A stretch of 17,974 bases of DNA from the NCBI GenBank assembly GCA_964511405.1, contig CAZEFK010000151.1:1-17974 (forward strand). The letters are read 5' to 3'. Both the position numbers and the translations under genes were made by a program. The notes beneath the pieces are model-generated. The model was not told the origin of the DNA, did no database searches, and worked only from the letters and a program-made list of their open reading frames with translations. Origin of the DNA: CAZEFK01 sp964511405 (GTDB lineage: Bacteria > Pseudomonadota > Alphaproteobacteria > Elsterales > Elsteraceae). Positions 5,594 through 12,726 of this stretch are shown piece by piece (position 1 is the stretch's first letter; the number at the start of each line of letters is the position of its first letter).

Positions 5594-6754
5594 GTGCGAT
5601 CGACCAACAGCGTGCTGGCCAGCTACGGCACGACGATTTTCGAAGTGATGTCGCGGCTGGCGCGCGAGACGGGCGCGCTCAACCTCGGCCAAGGCTTTCC
5701 CGACGGCGGCGAGCCCGACCCGGTGCTGGACGCCGCGGCGGCGGCCCTGCGCTCGGTGTCGAACCAATATCCGCCGATGATGGGGCTGCCGGCGCTGCGC
5801 CAGGCGGTCGCCCGCCACGACCGCCGCTTCTACGGCATCGAGGCCGACTGGGAGCGCCAGGTCATGGTCACGACCGGCGCCACCGAGGCCCTGGCCGCGA
5901 CTCTGTTCGCGCTCATTGAGCCGGGCGACGAGGTGGTGCTGATCGAGCCGCTCTACGATTCCTACCTGCCGATCGTGCGGCGGGCCGGCGGCATCGCCCG
6001 GCTGGTGCGCCTGACGCCGCCCGACTGGCGGCTGCCCGCGGCCGAGCTCGAGGCCGCCTTCTCGGACCGCACCAAGCTGATCCTGTTCAACACGCCCATG
6101 AATCCGTCGGCCAAGGTGTTCAGCCGCGACGAGCTGGACCTGATCGCGCGGCTGGTCGAGCGGCACGACGCCTATGCGGTGTGCGACGAGGCCTATGAGC
6201 ACCTGATCTTCGACGGCATGGCCCATGTGCCGCTGATCACGTTGCCCGGCATGGCCGAGCGCGCGGTGCGCATCGGCTCGGCCGGCAAGACCTTCTCACT
6301 GACCGGGTGGAAGGTCGGCTACATCACTGCGGCGCCGGCGTTGATCGACCGCATTGCCCGGGCCCACCAGTTCCTGGTGTTCACGACCGCGCCCAACCTG
6401 CAGCAGGCCGTGGCGGCCGGGCTCGACCAGGACGACGGCTATTTCGCCGACCTGACGGCCGGCATGCAGGCCAAGCGCGACCGTCTGGCCGCGGGCCTCG
6501 GCGATGCCGGCTTCGCAGTGCTGCCCTGCGCCGGGACCTATTTCCTCAATGTCGACCTGGCCTCGGTCGGCTGGACCCAAGGCGACGTGGCGTTCTGCGA
6601 GCACATCACGACCGCGGCCGGGGTCGCCGCGATCCCGGTCAGCGCCTTCTATGACGGCGCCGGGCCGGCCAACTTCGCCCGGTTCTGCTTCGCCAAGCGC
6701 GATTCGATGCTGGACGAGGCGAGCGCGCGCCTGGCCCGGCACTTCCGGGGCTAG
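5594..6754 (+). CDS. Class I/II PLP-dependent aminotransferase
   Basis: 386 aa. It transfers an amino group between an amino acid and a 2-oxoacid using pyridoxal phosphate. Fold-type I features are visible: NLGQGFPDGG (30-39), TTGATEAL cofactor-phosphate loop (93-100), NTPMNPSAKVF (166-176) with the PLP-ring asparagine, CDEAYEHL (197-204) with the aspartate that pairs with the pyridine nitrogen, and SAGKTFSLTGWKVGY with K232 as the PLP lysine. The LGQGFPD start and SAGKTFSLTGWKVGY suit the kynurenine/methionine/glutamine-type aminotransferase group (KAT/YbdL-like) better than aspartate aminotransferase, but the substrate is not certain. The GTG start at 5594 is backed by a strong AGGAGGAG. 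The next gene begins 4 bases after the stop, so the two are co-transcribed. Confidence 0.9.
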   Translation: MRSTNSVLASYGTTIFEVMSRLARETGALNLGQGFPDGGEPDPVLDAAAAALRSVSNQYPPMMGLPALRQAVARHDRRFYGIEADWERQVMVTTGATEALAATLFALIEPGDEVVLIEPLYDSYLPIVRRAGGIARLVRLTPPDWRLPAAELEAAFSDRTKLILFNTPMNPSAKVFSRDELDLIARLVERHDAYAVCDEAYEHLIFDGMAHVPLITLPGMAERAVRIGSAGKTFSLTGWKVGYITAAPALIDRIARAHQFLVFTTAPNLQQAVAAGLDQDDGYFADLTAGMQAKRDRLAAGLGDAGFAVLPCAGTYFLNVDLASVGWTQGDVAFCEHITTAAGVAAIPVSAFYDGAGPANFARFCFAKRDSMLDEASARLARHFRG

Positions 6755-6758
6755 CCGC

Positions 6759-8348
6759 GTGGCCCGCGGCCGCGGGCTCGGTGACCGGCTGGCCGCCGCC
6801 TTCGCCGACTACGAAGCTGGCCGGCAGGGCGCGGCCCTGCGCGCGGCCCGCGCGCTGCTGGCCGAGCAGCCGGCCTTGGCCGGCGCCCGCTACCTGCTGG
6901 GGTTGATCCGCCTGGACCAGGGATCGCCGGCGGCGGCCCTCGACGAGCTCGTCAAGGCCGAGGAGGGCGGCGCGTCGCCGGCGCTTGATTTCGCGATTGC
7001 CCGGGCGCAGCGCCAGTTGGGCAACGATGACGCCGCCCTGGCGCGCTTGGCGGCGCTGGACAGCGTCGCCGCGCACCAGCTCGCCGCCGAGATTCTGGCC
7101 GCGCGCGATCCCGCTGCGGCGGCGGCGCGTCTGGCCCGTGCCGCGGCGCTGGCACCCGATCGGCCCGGGCTGTGGAACGACCTGGGCGCGGCCGAGCGCG
7201 CCGCCGGCCGCCCGGCGGCGGCGCGCGATGCCCTGCTGCAGGCCGTGGCGCTCGATCCGGGCTACGCCCGGGCCTGGGGCAACCTGGCGGCTGTCCGGCT
7301 TGACCTCGGCGAGCCGGCGCTGGCCGACGCCGAAGCCGCCGTGGCGCTCGACCCGGCCCATGCCGGCCTGCGCCGCACCTTGGCACTGGCCCGCCACAAG
7401 GCCGGCGACCATGCCGGGGCCGCTGCCCTGCTCCGCGCGTTGGTGCAGGCCGCGCCGCAATCCGCGGCGGCTTGGCTTGATCTGGGCAGCGCCTTGGCCG
7501 GGCAGGACGATGCGGGCGCGGCCGACGCCTTCGCCAAGGCGCTGGCCTGCGATCCCGGTTCGGCGGCGGCCGCGGTCGGCCTGGGCGAGGCCAAGCGGCG
7601 GCGCGGCCATGCCGACGCGGCCGCGGCCGCCTATCGCCGGGCGCTGGCGATCGACCCGCAGGATCGGGCCGGCGCGGGGCTGGGCCTGTCGCTGCTGGGC
7701 GCCGACGCGGTCCCCGCAGCGGCCCCCGCCGCTTTCGTACGCCGCCTGTTCGACGACTACGCGCCGTCCTTCGACCGCGCCCTGGCCGGCCTCGGCTACG
7801 CCGCGCCGGCGCTGCTGCGGGCCGCGGTCGACGCGGTCCGGCCCGAGGGGCCGCTGGCCATTCTCGACCTCGGCTGCGGCACCGGCCTGGGCGGCGCGGC
7901 CTTCGCCGACCGCAGCACGGTTCTGGACGGCATCGACCTGTCGCCGCGGATGCTGGAGCAGGCGCGCGCCCGCGGCCTCTACCGGCGCCTGATCGAAGGC
8001 GAGCTGGTGCCGGCCATGGCCGGCCTGGCGCCGGAGTACGACCTGGTGCTGGCAGCCGACGTCCTGGTCTATGTCGGCGACCTCACTGCGGTGTTTGCCG
8101 CCGCGGCGGCGCGGCTGCGGCCCGGCGGCCTGCTCGCGGCGACCGTGGAGCACGCCGAATCAGGCGTCGTCCTCCATGACGGCCGGCGGTTCGCCCACGG
8201 CGCCGACCACCTGCAGGCGGCGCTCGCGACCGCCGGTCTCGACATCCTCAGCCTGGCCGCCGTGGCGACGCGCCGCGACCGCGGCGCGCCGGTACCGGGC
8301 CTGCTGGTGGTGGCTACTCGCCCGCGAAGCTCGTCGGCGCCGGGCTGA
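6759..8348 (+). CDS. TPR-repeat SAM-dependent methyltransferase (COG4976 type)
   Basis: 529 aa from GTG 6759, 4 bases after the aminotransferase stop. Residues about 10-300 are alanine-rich tetratricopeptide repeats, clearest in WNDLGAAERAAGRPAAARDA (139-158), AWGNLAAVRLDLGEPALADA (172-191) and AWLDLGSALAGQDDAGAADA (238-257). The C-terminal 200 residues are a class I methyltransferase. FVRRLFDDYAPSFDRAL (326-342) is a typical lead-in, ILDLGCGTGLGG (368-379) is SAM motif I, D393 in LDGIDLSPRML is the ribose-binding acidic position, and YDLVLAADVLVYVGDL (427-442) is motif IV. The combination fits the predicted TPR-methyltransferases of COG4976; the substrate is unknown. A much longer open reading from 6504 exists but is the aminotransferase gene read out of frame. 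The last 35 bases overlap the convergent lipoprotein gene. Confidence 0.85.
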   Translation: MARGRGLGDRLAAAFADYEAGRQGAALRAARALLAEQPALAGARYLLGLIRLDQGSPAAALDELVKAEEGGASPALDFAIARAQRQLGNDDAALARLAALDSVAAHQLAAEILAARDPAAAAARLARAAALAPDRPGLWNDLGAAERAAGRPAAARDALLQAVALDPGYARAWGNLAAVRLDLGEPALADAEAAVALDPAHAGLRRTLALARHKAGDHAGAAALLRALVQAAPQSAAAWLDLGSALAGQDDAGAADAFAKALACDPGSAAAAVGLGEAKRRRGHADAAAAAYRRALAIDPQDRAGAGLGLSLLGADAVPAAAPAAFVRRLFDDYAPSFDRALAGLGYAAPALLRAAVDAVRPEGPLAILDLGCGTGLGGAAFADRSTVLDGIDLSPRMLEQARARGLYRRLIEGELVPAMAGLAPEYDLVLAADVLVYVGDLTAVFAAAAARLRPGGLLAATVEHAESGVVLHDGRRFAHGADHLQAALATAGLDILSLAAVATRRDRGAPVPGLLVVATRPRSSSAPG

Positions 8349-9621
8349 CCACCGTGGCGCCCTTGGGATCGGCCTGCATCACGGCCAAACCGCGCTCGAT
8401 CACGCCGTTGGGATCGAAGCGGAAGATGCCGTCGACCCCGGCGAAGCCGTCGGGCGAATTCAGGACCGACGGGCCGAAGTCGGTCGCCGGGTTCAGGCGC
8501 ACCAGCACCGCGGCCAGGCCAGCGGCATCATAGGCCAGGGTCGCCAGGGCTGGCGCCGGCTGGCCATAGGCCTGCTGGTAGCGGCGCTCGAAGGCGGCAC
8601 GGCCGGCCGGGTCGGGGGCGGCGAACCAGGCGCCCAGCAGCGCCGGGTCCCGCAGCACGGCCGGATCCTGCCACAGCGGCGGCCCGATCATCCGCACCTT
8701 CGCCGGATCGATGCCGAAGGACGCCAGCAGCGGGGTGATCTGCTGCAGGCGCGGCCCGACCTCGGCCAGGATCAACGCCTGGATATCGGGGTCGGCGATC
8801 GGGCCCTTGCCGCCGGGCTGGCGCCGGTCGATGTCGGTGACTCGCTTGACGGCCGGCTGCAGGTCGCTGCCGCCGGGATCGAAGGTCTCGGACCGGACCA
8901 GGGTGCCGCCGGTGTCCTCGATGGCGCGGCGGACGCCGTCGCCGATCCGCTGGCCGAACTCGTTGGCCGGCAGCAGGGCGGCGAAGCGCGCGATGCCGGC
9001 GCCATGGGCATAGCCGACGACCCGGGCGAACGGCGCCGACGGCGGCAGGCCCATGGTATAGATGCCGTCGCCGGCGACCCGACGGTCGCTGGAGAAGCTC
9101 AGGACGGGCACGTGGGCACCGCGCGCAACCGGCGCCACCTCGCTCACCGAGCGCGCGAAGATCGGTCCCAGGATCAGCCGGGCGCCGCCATTGATCGCCT
9201 GCTGCGCGGCGCCGGCCGCACCGCTCGGCCCGCCGGTGTCGATCGGCAGCAGCAGCAAGTGCTCGTCGGCGAAGTCGAACACCGCCATCTCGGCGGCATC
9301 TTCCAGGGCGCGCCCGACGGCAGCGTCGGGGCCGCTCAGTGGCAGCAGCAGGGCGACGCGGATCTTGCCGTCGGCCGGCACGCCGAGCGTCGGCGGTGCC
9401 GCGGCGAGCGGTGGGACGGCCGCCGGCGGTGGCGCCGGCACCGGCACCGCCGGTTGCGCAACCACCGCTGGCGGTTGCGGTGCCTGGGGTCCGGTCGCTA
9501 CGGTCTGGGGGGCGCATCCGGCCAGGAGCGCGCCCAGCATGGCCGTCGCCATCCAGGGACGGCGCCATGGCCAAGCCGTCTGATCTCCCTGCCGAACGGT
9601 CCACTGCGCTGAACGATCCAC
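8314..9621 (-). CDS. LpoA/LppC-type lipoprotein, penicillin-binding protein activator
   Basis: 435 aa. In E. coli, LpoA is an outer-membrane lipoprotein that activates the peptidoglycan synthase PBP1A; alphaproteobacterial relatives keep the periplasmic-binding-protein-like domain. Visible here: a basic n-region ending WRRPW, a hydrophobic MATAMLGALLAGC with lipobox LAGC (C36), a long proline/alanine linker (about 44-80) that could span the periplasm, and then a type I periplasmic-binding fold starting KIRVALLLPLSGPDAAVG (86-103), with RLILGPIFARSVSEVAP and FAALLPANEFGQR. The GTG at 9621 was chosen because AGGGGAG lies 8 bases upstream and because a start at 9552 would remove the positive n-region. 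It diverges from rsmI and their 5' ends overlap by 55 bases. The E. coli lpoA-rsmI genes are divergent too, which supports the call. Activation of a PBP is inferred by family. Confidence 0.85.
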   Translation of the reverse strand: MDRSAQWTVRQGDQTAWPWRRPWMATAMLGALLAGCAPQTVATGPQAPQPPAVVAQPAVPVPAPPPAAVPPLAAAPPTLGVPADGKIRVALLLPLSGPDAAVGRALEDAAEMAVFDFADEHLLLLPIDTGGPSGAAGAAQQAINGGARLILGPIFARSVSEVAPVARGAHVPVLSFSSDRRVAGDGIYTMGLPPSAPFARVVGYAHGAGIARFAALLPANEFGQRIGDGVRRAIEDTGGTLVRSETFDPGGSDLQPAVKRVTDIDRRQPGGKGPIADPDIQALILAEVGPRLQQITPLLASFGIDPAKVRMIGPPLWQDPAVLRDPALLGAWFAAPDPAGRAAFERRYQQAYGQPAPALATLAYDAAGLAAVLVRLNPATDFGPSVLNSPDGFAGVDGIFRFDPNGVIERGLAVMQADPKGATVVSPAPTSFAGE

Positions 9622-10502
9622 CGCTGCCGCTCCCCTCTTCCGGTGACGAAGCCGAGCCCCCGGTCGGGCCCCTGGCGCCCGGTCTCTATCTCGTCGCCAC
9701 CCCGATCGGCAACGCGCGCGATATCACCCTGCGCGCGCTCGACACGTTGCGGGCCGCGCGCATCATCGCCGCCGAGGATACGCGGGTCACCGGCAAACTG
9801 CTGCAGCGCTACGGGATCGCCACGCCGCTGATGCCGTATCACGACCACAACGCCGCCGAGATGCGTCCGCGCATCCTGGCGCGCCTGGCCCAGGGCGAGG
9901 CGGTGGCCCTGGTCTCGGATGCCGGCATGCCGCTGATCTCCGACCCCGGCTACAAGCTGGTCCGCGCCGTGGTCGAGGCCGGTCACGGCGTGACCGCGGT
10001 GCCGGGCGCCTCGGCGGCCCTGACCGGTCTGGTGCTGTCGGGGCTGCCGACCGACCGCTTCCTGTTCGCCGGCTTCCTGGACGCCAAGGGCGGGCCGCGC
10101 CGGCGGGCGCTGGCCGAGCTGGCGGCCGTGCCCGCTACCCTGGTGCTCTTCGAGGCCGGTCCGCGCCTGGCCGAGAGCCTGGCCGACATGGCCGCGGTGC
10201 TGGGCGACCGGCCGGTGGCGGTGGCCCGCGAGCTGACCAAGAAGTTCGAGGAGGTCAGGCGCGGCCGCCTGGCCGGCCTGGCCGCGGCCTATGGCGGCGA
10301 GCCGCCGCCGAAGGGCGAGCTGGTGGTCGTGATCGGGCCGCCCGAGGCCGCGGCCGCGCCGGTGTCGATGGACGCGCTGCTGGCGGAGGCGCTGGGCCGC
10401 ATGTCGGTGCGCGACGCGGCCGACACGGTCGCCGCCGCGACCGGCCAGCCGCGCCGGGTCGTCTATGCCCGAGCGCTGGCGCTCGCCCGCCGCGAGCCGT
10501 GA
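9567..10502 (+). CDS. rsmI: RsmI, 16S rRNA (cytidine-1402 2'-O)-methyltransferase
   Basis: 311 aa. RsmI methylates the ribose of C1402 in the decoding centre of 16S rRNA using SAM. It belongs to the tetrapyrrole-methylase fold. The signature sequence GLYLVATPIGNARDITLRAL (39-58) is unmistakable, followed by AAEDTRVTGKLLQRYGI (68-84), LVSDAGMPLISDPG (115-128) and VPGASAALTGLVLSGLP (145-161). The C-terminal region contains the usual LTKKFEEVRRG and a GELVVVIG strand. ATG 9567 has AGGGA 8 bases upstream; the 35 residues before the conserved core are longer than usual and low in conservation. The stop overlaps the GTG start of yraN (GTGA). The gene opens a plus-strand operon running to at least 12418. 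Confidence 0.95.
   Translation: MAKPSDLPAERSTALNDPPLPLPSSGDEAEPPVGPLAPGLYLVATPIGNARDITLRALDTLRAARIIAAEDTRVTGKLLQRYGIATPLMPYHDHNAAEMRPRILARLAQGEAVALVSDAGMPLISDPGYKLVRAVVEAGHGVTAVPGASAALTGLVLSGLPTDRFLFAGFLDAKGGPRRRALAELAAVPATLVLFEAGPRLAESLADMAAVLGDRPVAVARELTKKFEEVRRGRLAGLAAAYGGEPPPKGELVVVIGPPEAAAAPVSMDALLAEALGRMSVRDAADTVAAATGQPRRVVYARALALARREP
9630..9636 (-). promoter_or_regulatory. Ribosome-binding site that decides the lipoprotein start
   Basis: The minus strand reads AGGGGAG here, 8 bases before GTG 9621. No such site lies before the internal ATG at 9552. This places the lipoprotein start inside what is already rsmI coding sequence on the other strand. Confidence 0.55.
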
Positions 10503-10894
10503 TCCGCCGCGAGCGCCAATGGGCCAAACGGCGGTCGGCCCAGCGGCGCGGGCGCCGGGCCGAAGCGGTCGCGGCGTGGTACCTGCGCCTGACCGGCTGG
10601 CGGGTGGTCGCGCGCAACCTGCGCTGCCCGGTCGGCGAGATCGACATCGTCGCCATCCGCGGCGGGCTGGTCGCCTTTGTCGAGGTCAAGCGCCGCGCCG
10701 ACCGGGCTTTGGCCGCCGCGGCGATTGCGCCGCGCCAGCAGCAGCGGATCCTGCGCGCGTCGCAATGGTTCCTGCTGCGCCGGCCCGAGCTGGCCAGCTA
10801 TGCGATTCGGTATGACGCCATCCTGATCGGCCGGTGGGCATGGCCGCAGCACCTGAGGAATGTGTTCATCGGCGACGGATTTGCCTTGCGCTGA
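10499..10894 (+). CDS. yraN: YraN family (UPF0102) nuclease-like protein
   Basis: 131 aa from GTG 10499, overlapping the rsmI stop as GTGA. YraN proteins have a restriction-endonuclease-like fold, and their biological role is not established. The catalytic-type pattern is present: E22 in RGRRAEAVAAWYL, CPVGEIDIVA (43-52) with D49, and FVEVKRR (60-66) with E62 and K64, the E-D-ExK arrangement of this superfamily. The N-terminus is very basic. The position directly after rsmI is conserved across many proteobacteria and strengthens the call. The next gene starts 46 bases downstream. Confidence 0.9.
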   Translation: MIRRERQWAKRRSAQRRGRRAEAVAAWYLRLTGWRVVARNLRCPVGEIDIVAIRGGLVAFVEVKRRADRALAAAAIAPRQQQRILRASQWFLLRRPELASYAIRYDAILIGRWAWPQHLRNVFIGDGFALR

Positions 10895-10940
10895 GTGCCG
10901 CGGGTACCTTGGCGCCGGGAAGCGGCGGCGGGGCAAGGCG

Positions 10941-11603
10941 GTGGAACAGCGCAAACGGATCGGGGCCGATGGGCGGCGGCTGGTCGCCGCCTTGGCCGTG
11001 TCGGCGGCCCTGTCGGGCTGCACGGCGGTCGGTGCCGGGATCGGCGCCGGGGCGACGGTCGGCGTGGCGGCGGTCGAAGACCGCGGGATCAGCGGCGCCG
11101 CCCGCGACCTGCGCATCCAGACCGAGCTCAACGACCTGTGGCTGCGCCAGAGCACCGAGATCTACGGCGACGTCAGCTCCAGCGTCTATAACGGCCGGGT
11201 GCTGCTGACCGGCACCGTGCCGACCGACGCCCTGCGCGCCGATGCGGTGCGCCTGGCCTGGCAGGTCAACGGCGTGCAGGAGGTCATCAACGAGATCAAT
11301 GTCGGCAAGGACACCGGCGGCATCGGCAGCTCGGCCCGCGACACCTGGATCTCGACCCAGCTGCGAACCAAGATCACCTTCGATGCACAGATCTCGGCGG
11401 TGAATTACTCGATCACCACGGTGCACGGCACCGTCTTCCTGATGGGCCAGGGGCACAGCCAAGCCGAGATCGAACGCGTCACCGCCTATGCGCGCAACAT
11501 TCCCTATGTCCAGCGCGTGGTCAGCTATGTCCAGGTGAAGCCGCCGGAGGCGACCGCCGCCGCGTCCGCCCCGGCCGCGCCGCCATCGTCGCCGGCCCCG
11601 TGA
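10941..11603 (+). CDS. BON-domain lipoprotein, DolP/YraP-like
   Basis: 220 aa from GTG 10941. DolP (YraP) of E. coli is an outer-membrane lipoprotein with two BON domains that binds anionic phospholipid and helps keep the envelope intact. The same layout is seen here: a basic start VEQRKR, a hydrophobic stretch LVAALAVSAALSGC with lipobox LSGC (C27), a glycine-rich linker, BON domain 1 (about 55-125, with SSSVYNGRVLLTGTVPTD and VQEVINEINV), BON domain 2 (about 133-200, with YSITTVHGTVFLMGQ and VQRVVSYVQV), and a low-complexity Ala/Pro tail. An ATG at 10860 is open but lies inside yraN and adds a cysteine-rich stretch unlike a signal peptide. Gene order after rsmI and yraN matches the E. coli yra cluster. 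The stop overlaps the next start as GTGA. Confidence 0.87.
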   Translation: MEQRKRIGADGRRLVAALAVSAALSGCTAVGAGIGAGATVGVAAVEDRGISGAARDLRIQTELNDLWLRQSTEIYGDVSSSVYNGRVLLTGTVPTDALRADAVRLAWQVNGVQEVINEINVGKDTGGIGSSARDTWISTQLRTKITFDAQISAVNYSITTVHGTVFLMGQGHSQAEIERVTAYARNIPYVQRVVSYVQVKPPEATAAASAPAAPPSSPAP

Positions 11604-12418
11604 TCGGGCCCGAGGGGATTCTGCGCCGGATCGGCGCGCACCCCCACGACCGCTTCGACCTGGCTGAGGGCGCCTTGGCGCTGGCGGCCCTCGATCACGG
11701 CCCGGTCGACCTGTCGGGCTACCGCCGGCACCTGACCGAGCTGGCGCGGGATGTGGCGGCCGCGGCCCAGGGCAAGGCCGCGCTGGCCGACCAGGTCGCC
11801 GCCCTCAACCGCGTGCTGGTCGAGGGCCACGGCTACCGCGGCGACGCCGAGACCTATGACGACCTGCAGAACGCCGACCTGATGCGCGTCATCGACCGTC
11901 GGCGCGGGCTGCCTGTTGCGATCGGCATTCTCTACATCCACGCCGCCCGCGCCCAGGGCTGGGACATGGTCGGCCTGGCCTTTCCGTTCCACTTCCTGGT
12001 GCGGCTCGAGACCCCGGCGGGCCAGGTCATCGTCGACCCGTTCAATGCCGGCGCCACGCCCGATCCGGCGACCTTGCGCCAGCTGCTCGAGGAGCGCCGG
12101 ACCGAGCGGCCGGGCGAAGCCGACCACACCGCGCCGGTCAGCGATCGCGCCATCCTGCTCCGGCTGCAGAACAATGTGAAAGTTCGGCTGATCAATGCCG
12201 CCCGCGTCGAGGATGCCGTCGCGGTGATCCGGCGAATGCTGATGTTCGCCCCCGACCTGCCGGAGCTGTGGCGCGAGCTGGCGCTGTCCTCCGTGCATCT
12301 CGGCCGCATCGGCGATGCGCTGGCCGCGATCGACGGCTATCTTGCGCGCGCCGGCGGCGATCGCAACCGCGCGCGCATGACGGCGCTGGCGCAGTCGCTG
12401 CGCCGGCAGCTGAATTAG
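11600..12418 (+). CDS. SirB1-family protein (transglutaminase-like fold plus TPR)
   Basis: 272 aa from GTG 11600, overlapping the stop of the BON lipoprotein gene. The family signature is present: ALADQVAALNRVLVEGHGYRG (residues 61-81), YDDLQNADLMRVIDRRRGLP (86-105), IGILYIHAARAQGW (108-121), then FPFHFLVRLE (128-137), where most relatives have PGHFLVR, and IVDPFNAG (144-151). The C-terminal 70 residues are helical and end in a TPR-like pair (MLMFAPDLPELWRELALSSV and GDALAAIDGYL). Biochemical function is unknown; the fold resembles transglutaminases. It is probably the last gene of the rsmI operon, since a 308-base gap with a palindromic element follows. Confidence 0.82.
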   Translation: MIGPEGILRRIGAHPHDRFDLAEGALALAALDHGPVDLSGYRRHLTELARDVAAAAQGKAALADQVAALNRVLVEGHGYRGDAETYDDLQNADLMRVIDRRRGLPVAIGILYIHAARAQGWDMVGLAFPFHFLVRLETPAGQVIVDPFNAGATPDPATLRQLLEERRTERPGEADHTAPVSDRAILLRLQNNVKVRLINAARVEDAVAVIRRMLMFAPDLPELWRELALSSVHLGRIGDALAAIDGYLARAGGDRNRARMTALAQSLRRQLN

Positions 12419-12473
12419 CCGAGGAGGCGCCTGCCGTTCTGTGCCGTCATCTCATGGGCGCTAACCTTTAGCC

Positions 12474-12611
12474 CCTCCTCCCCTTGTGGGAGGAGGCTGG
12501 GAGGAGGGGGTGCCATGGATACGGCTGGACGAGACCGCACGATTGTCGGCGGCTAATCCCCTGGGTCGTCGCGTCCCCCTCCTCCCGACCTCCTCCCACG
12601 AGGGGAGGAGG
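12474..12611. repeat. 138-bp palindromic element with 37-bp terminal inverted repeats
   Basis: Left arm 12474-12510 and right arm 12575-12611 are inverted copies identical at 34 of 37 positions. Each arm carries its own hairpin with a 9-bp stem CCTCCTCCC/GGGAGGAGG and a 5-base loop (12474-12496 and 12589-12611). The 64 bases between the arms contain no recognisable gene. The arrangement resembles a miniature inverted-repeat or REP-type intergenic element that may also end transcription of the upstream operon. No target duplication was obvious by eye. Elements with similar GGGAGG/CCTCCC arms are frequent between genes in GC-rich alphaproteobacteria, but the family was not identified. Confidence 0.65.
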
Positions 12612-12612
12612 A

Positions 12613-12726
12613 GAGTCCGGAATCCCGTAAGTTTGGCGCCAATGCGCGAAAGCGGGGACCCAGCCGTTGCGGCACGTGCTGCGCCGTCACACTTGAGTCC
12701 CACCAACCCGCCGCGAGGTTTCGCCC
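12613..12726. other. Gene-free leader of gshB with a possible REP-like remnant
   Basis: This is the remainder of the 308-base gap between the SirB1-like gene and gshB. GCGCGAAAGCGGGGACCCAG (12644-12663) resembles half of the very common intergenic repeat with a CCCGC-GAAA-GCGGG hairpin, but the left half of the stem is degraded. The ribosome-binding site of gshB is GAGG at 12715-12718. No promoter was recognised, and nothing else was seen between 12419 and 12473. Confidence 0.3.

Noticed and set aside
6639..8153. 504-codon minus-strand open reading across the TPR-methyltransferase gene
   Set aside because: Arg/Gln/Gly-rich composition with no domain is typical of antisense shadows in GC-rich DNA. 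The plus-strand frame carries clear TPR and SAM motifs.
8071..9612. 513-codon plus-strand reading opposite the lipoprotein gene
   Set aside because: Composition of a shadow frame; the minus strand encodes a lipobox and a periplasmic-binding fold.
10860..10940. ATG 10860 as start of the BON lipoprotein
   Set aside because: It lies inside yraN and would bury the signal peptide behind 27 unrelated residues. GTG 10941 gives a normal lipoprotein leader.
12474..12611. CRISPR-like repeat array
   Set aside because: There are only two arms in inverted orientation, with no regular repeat-spacer pattern.
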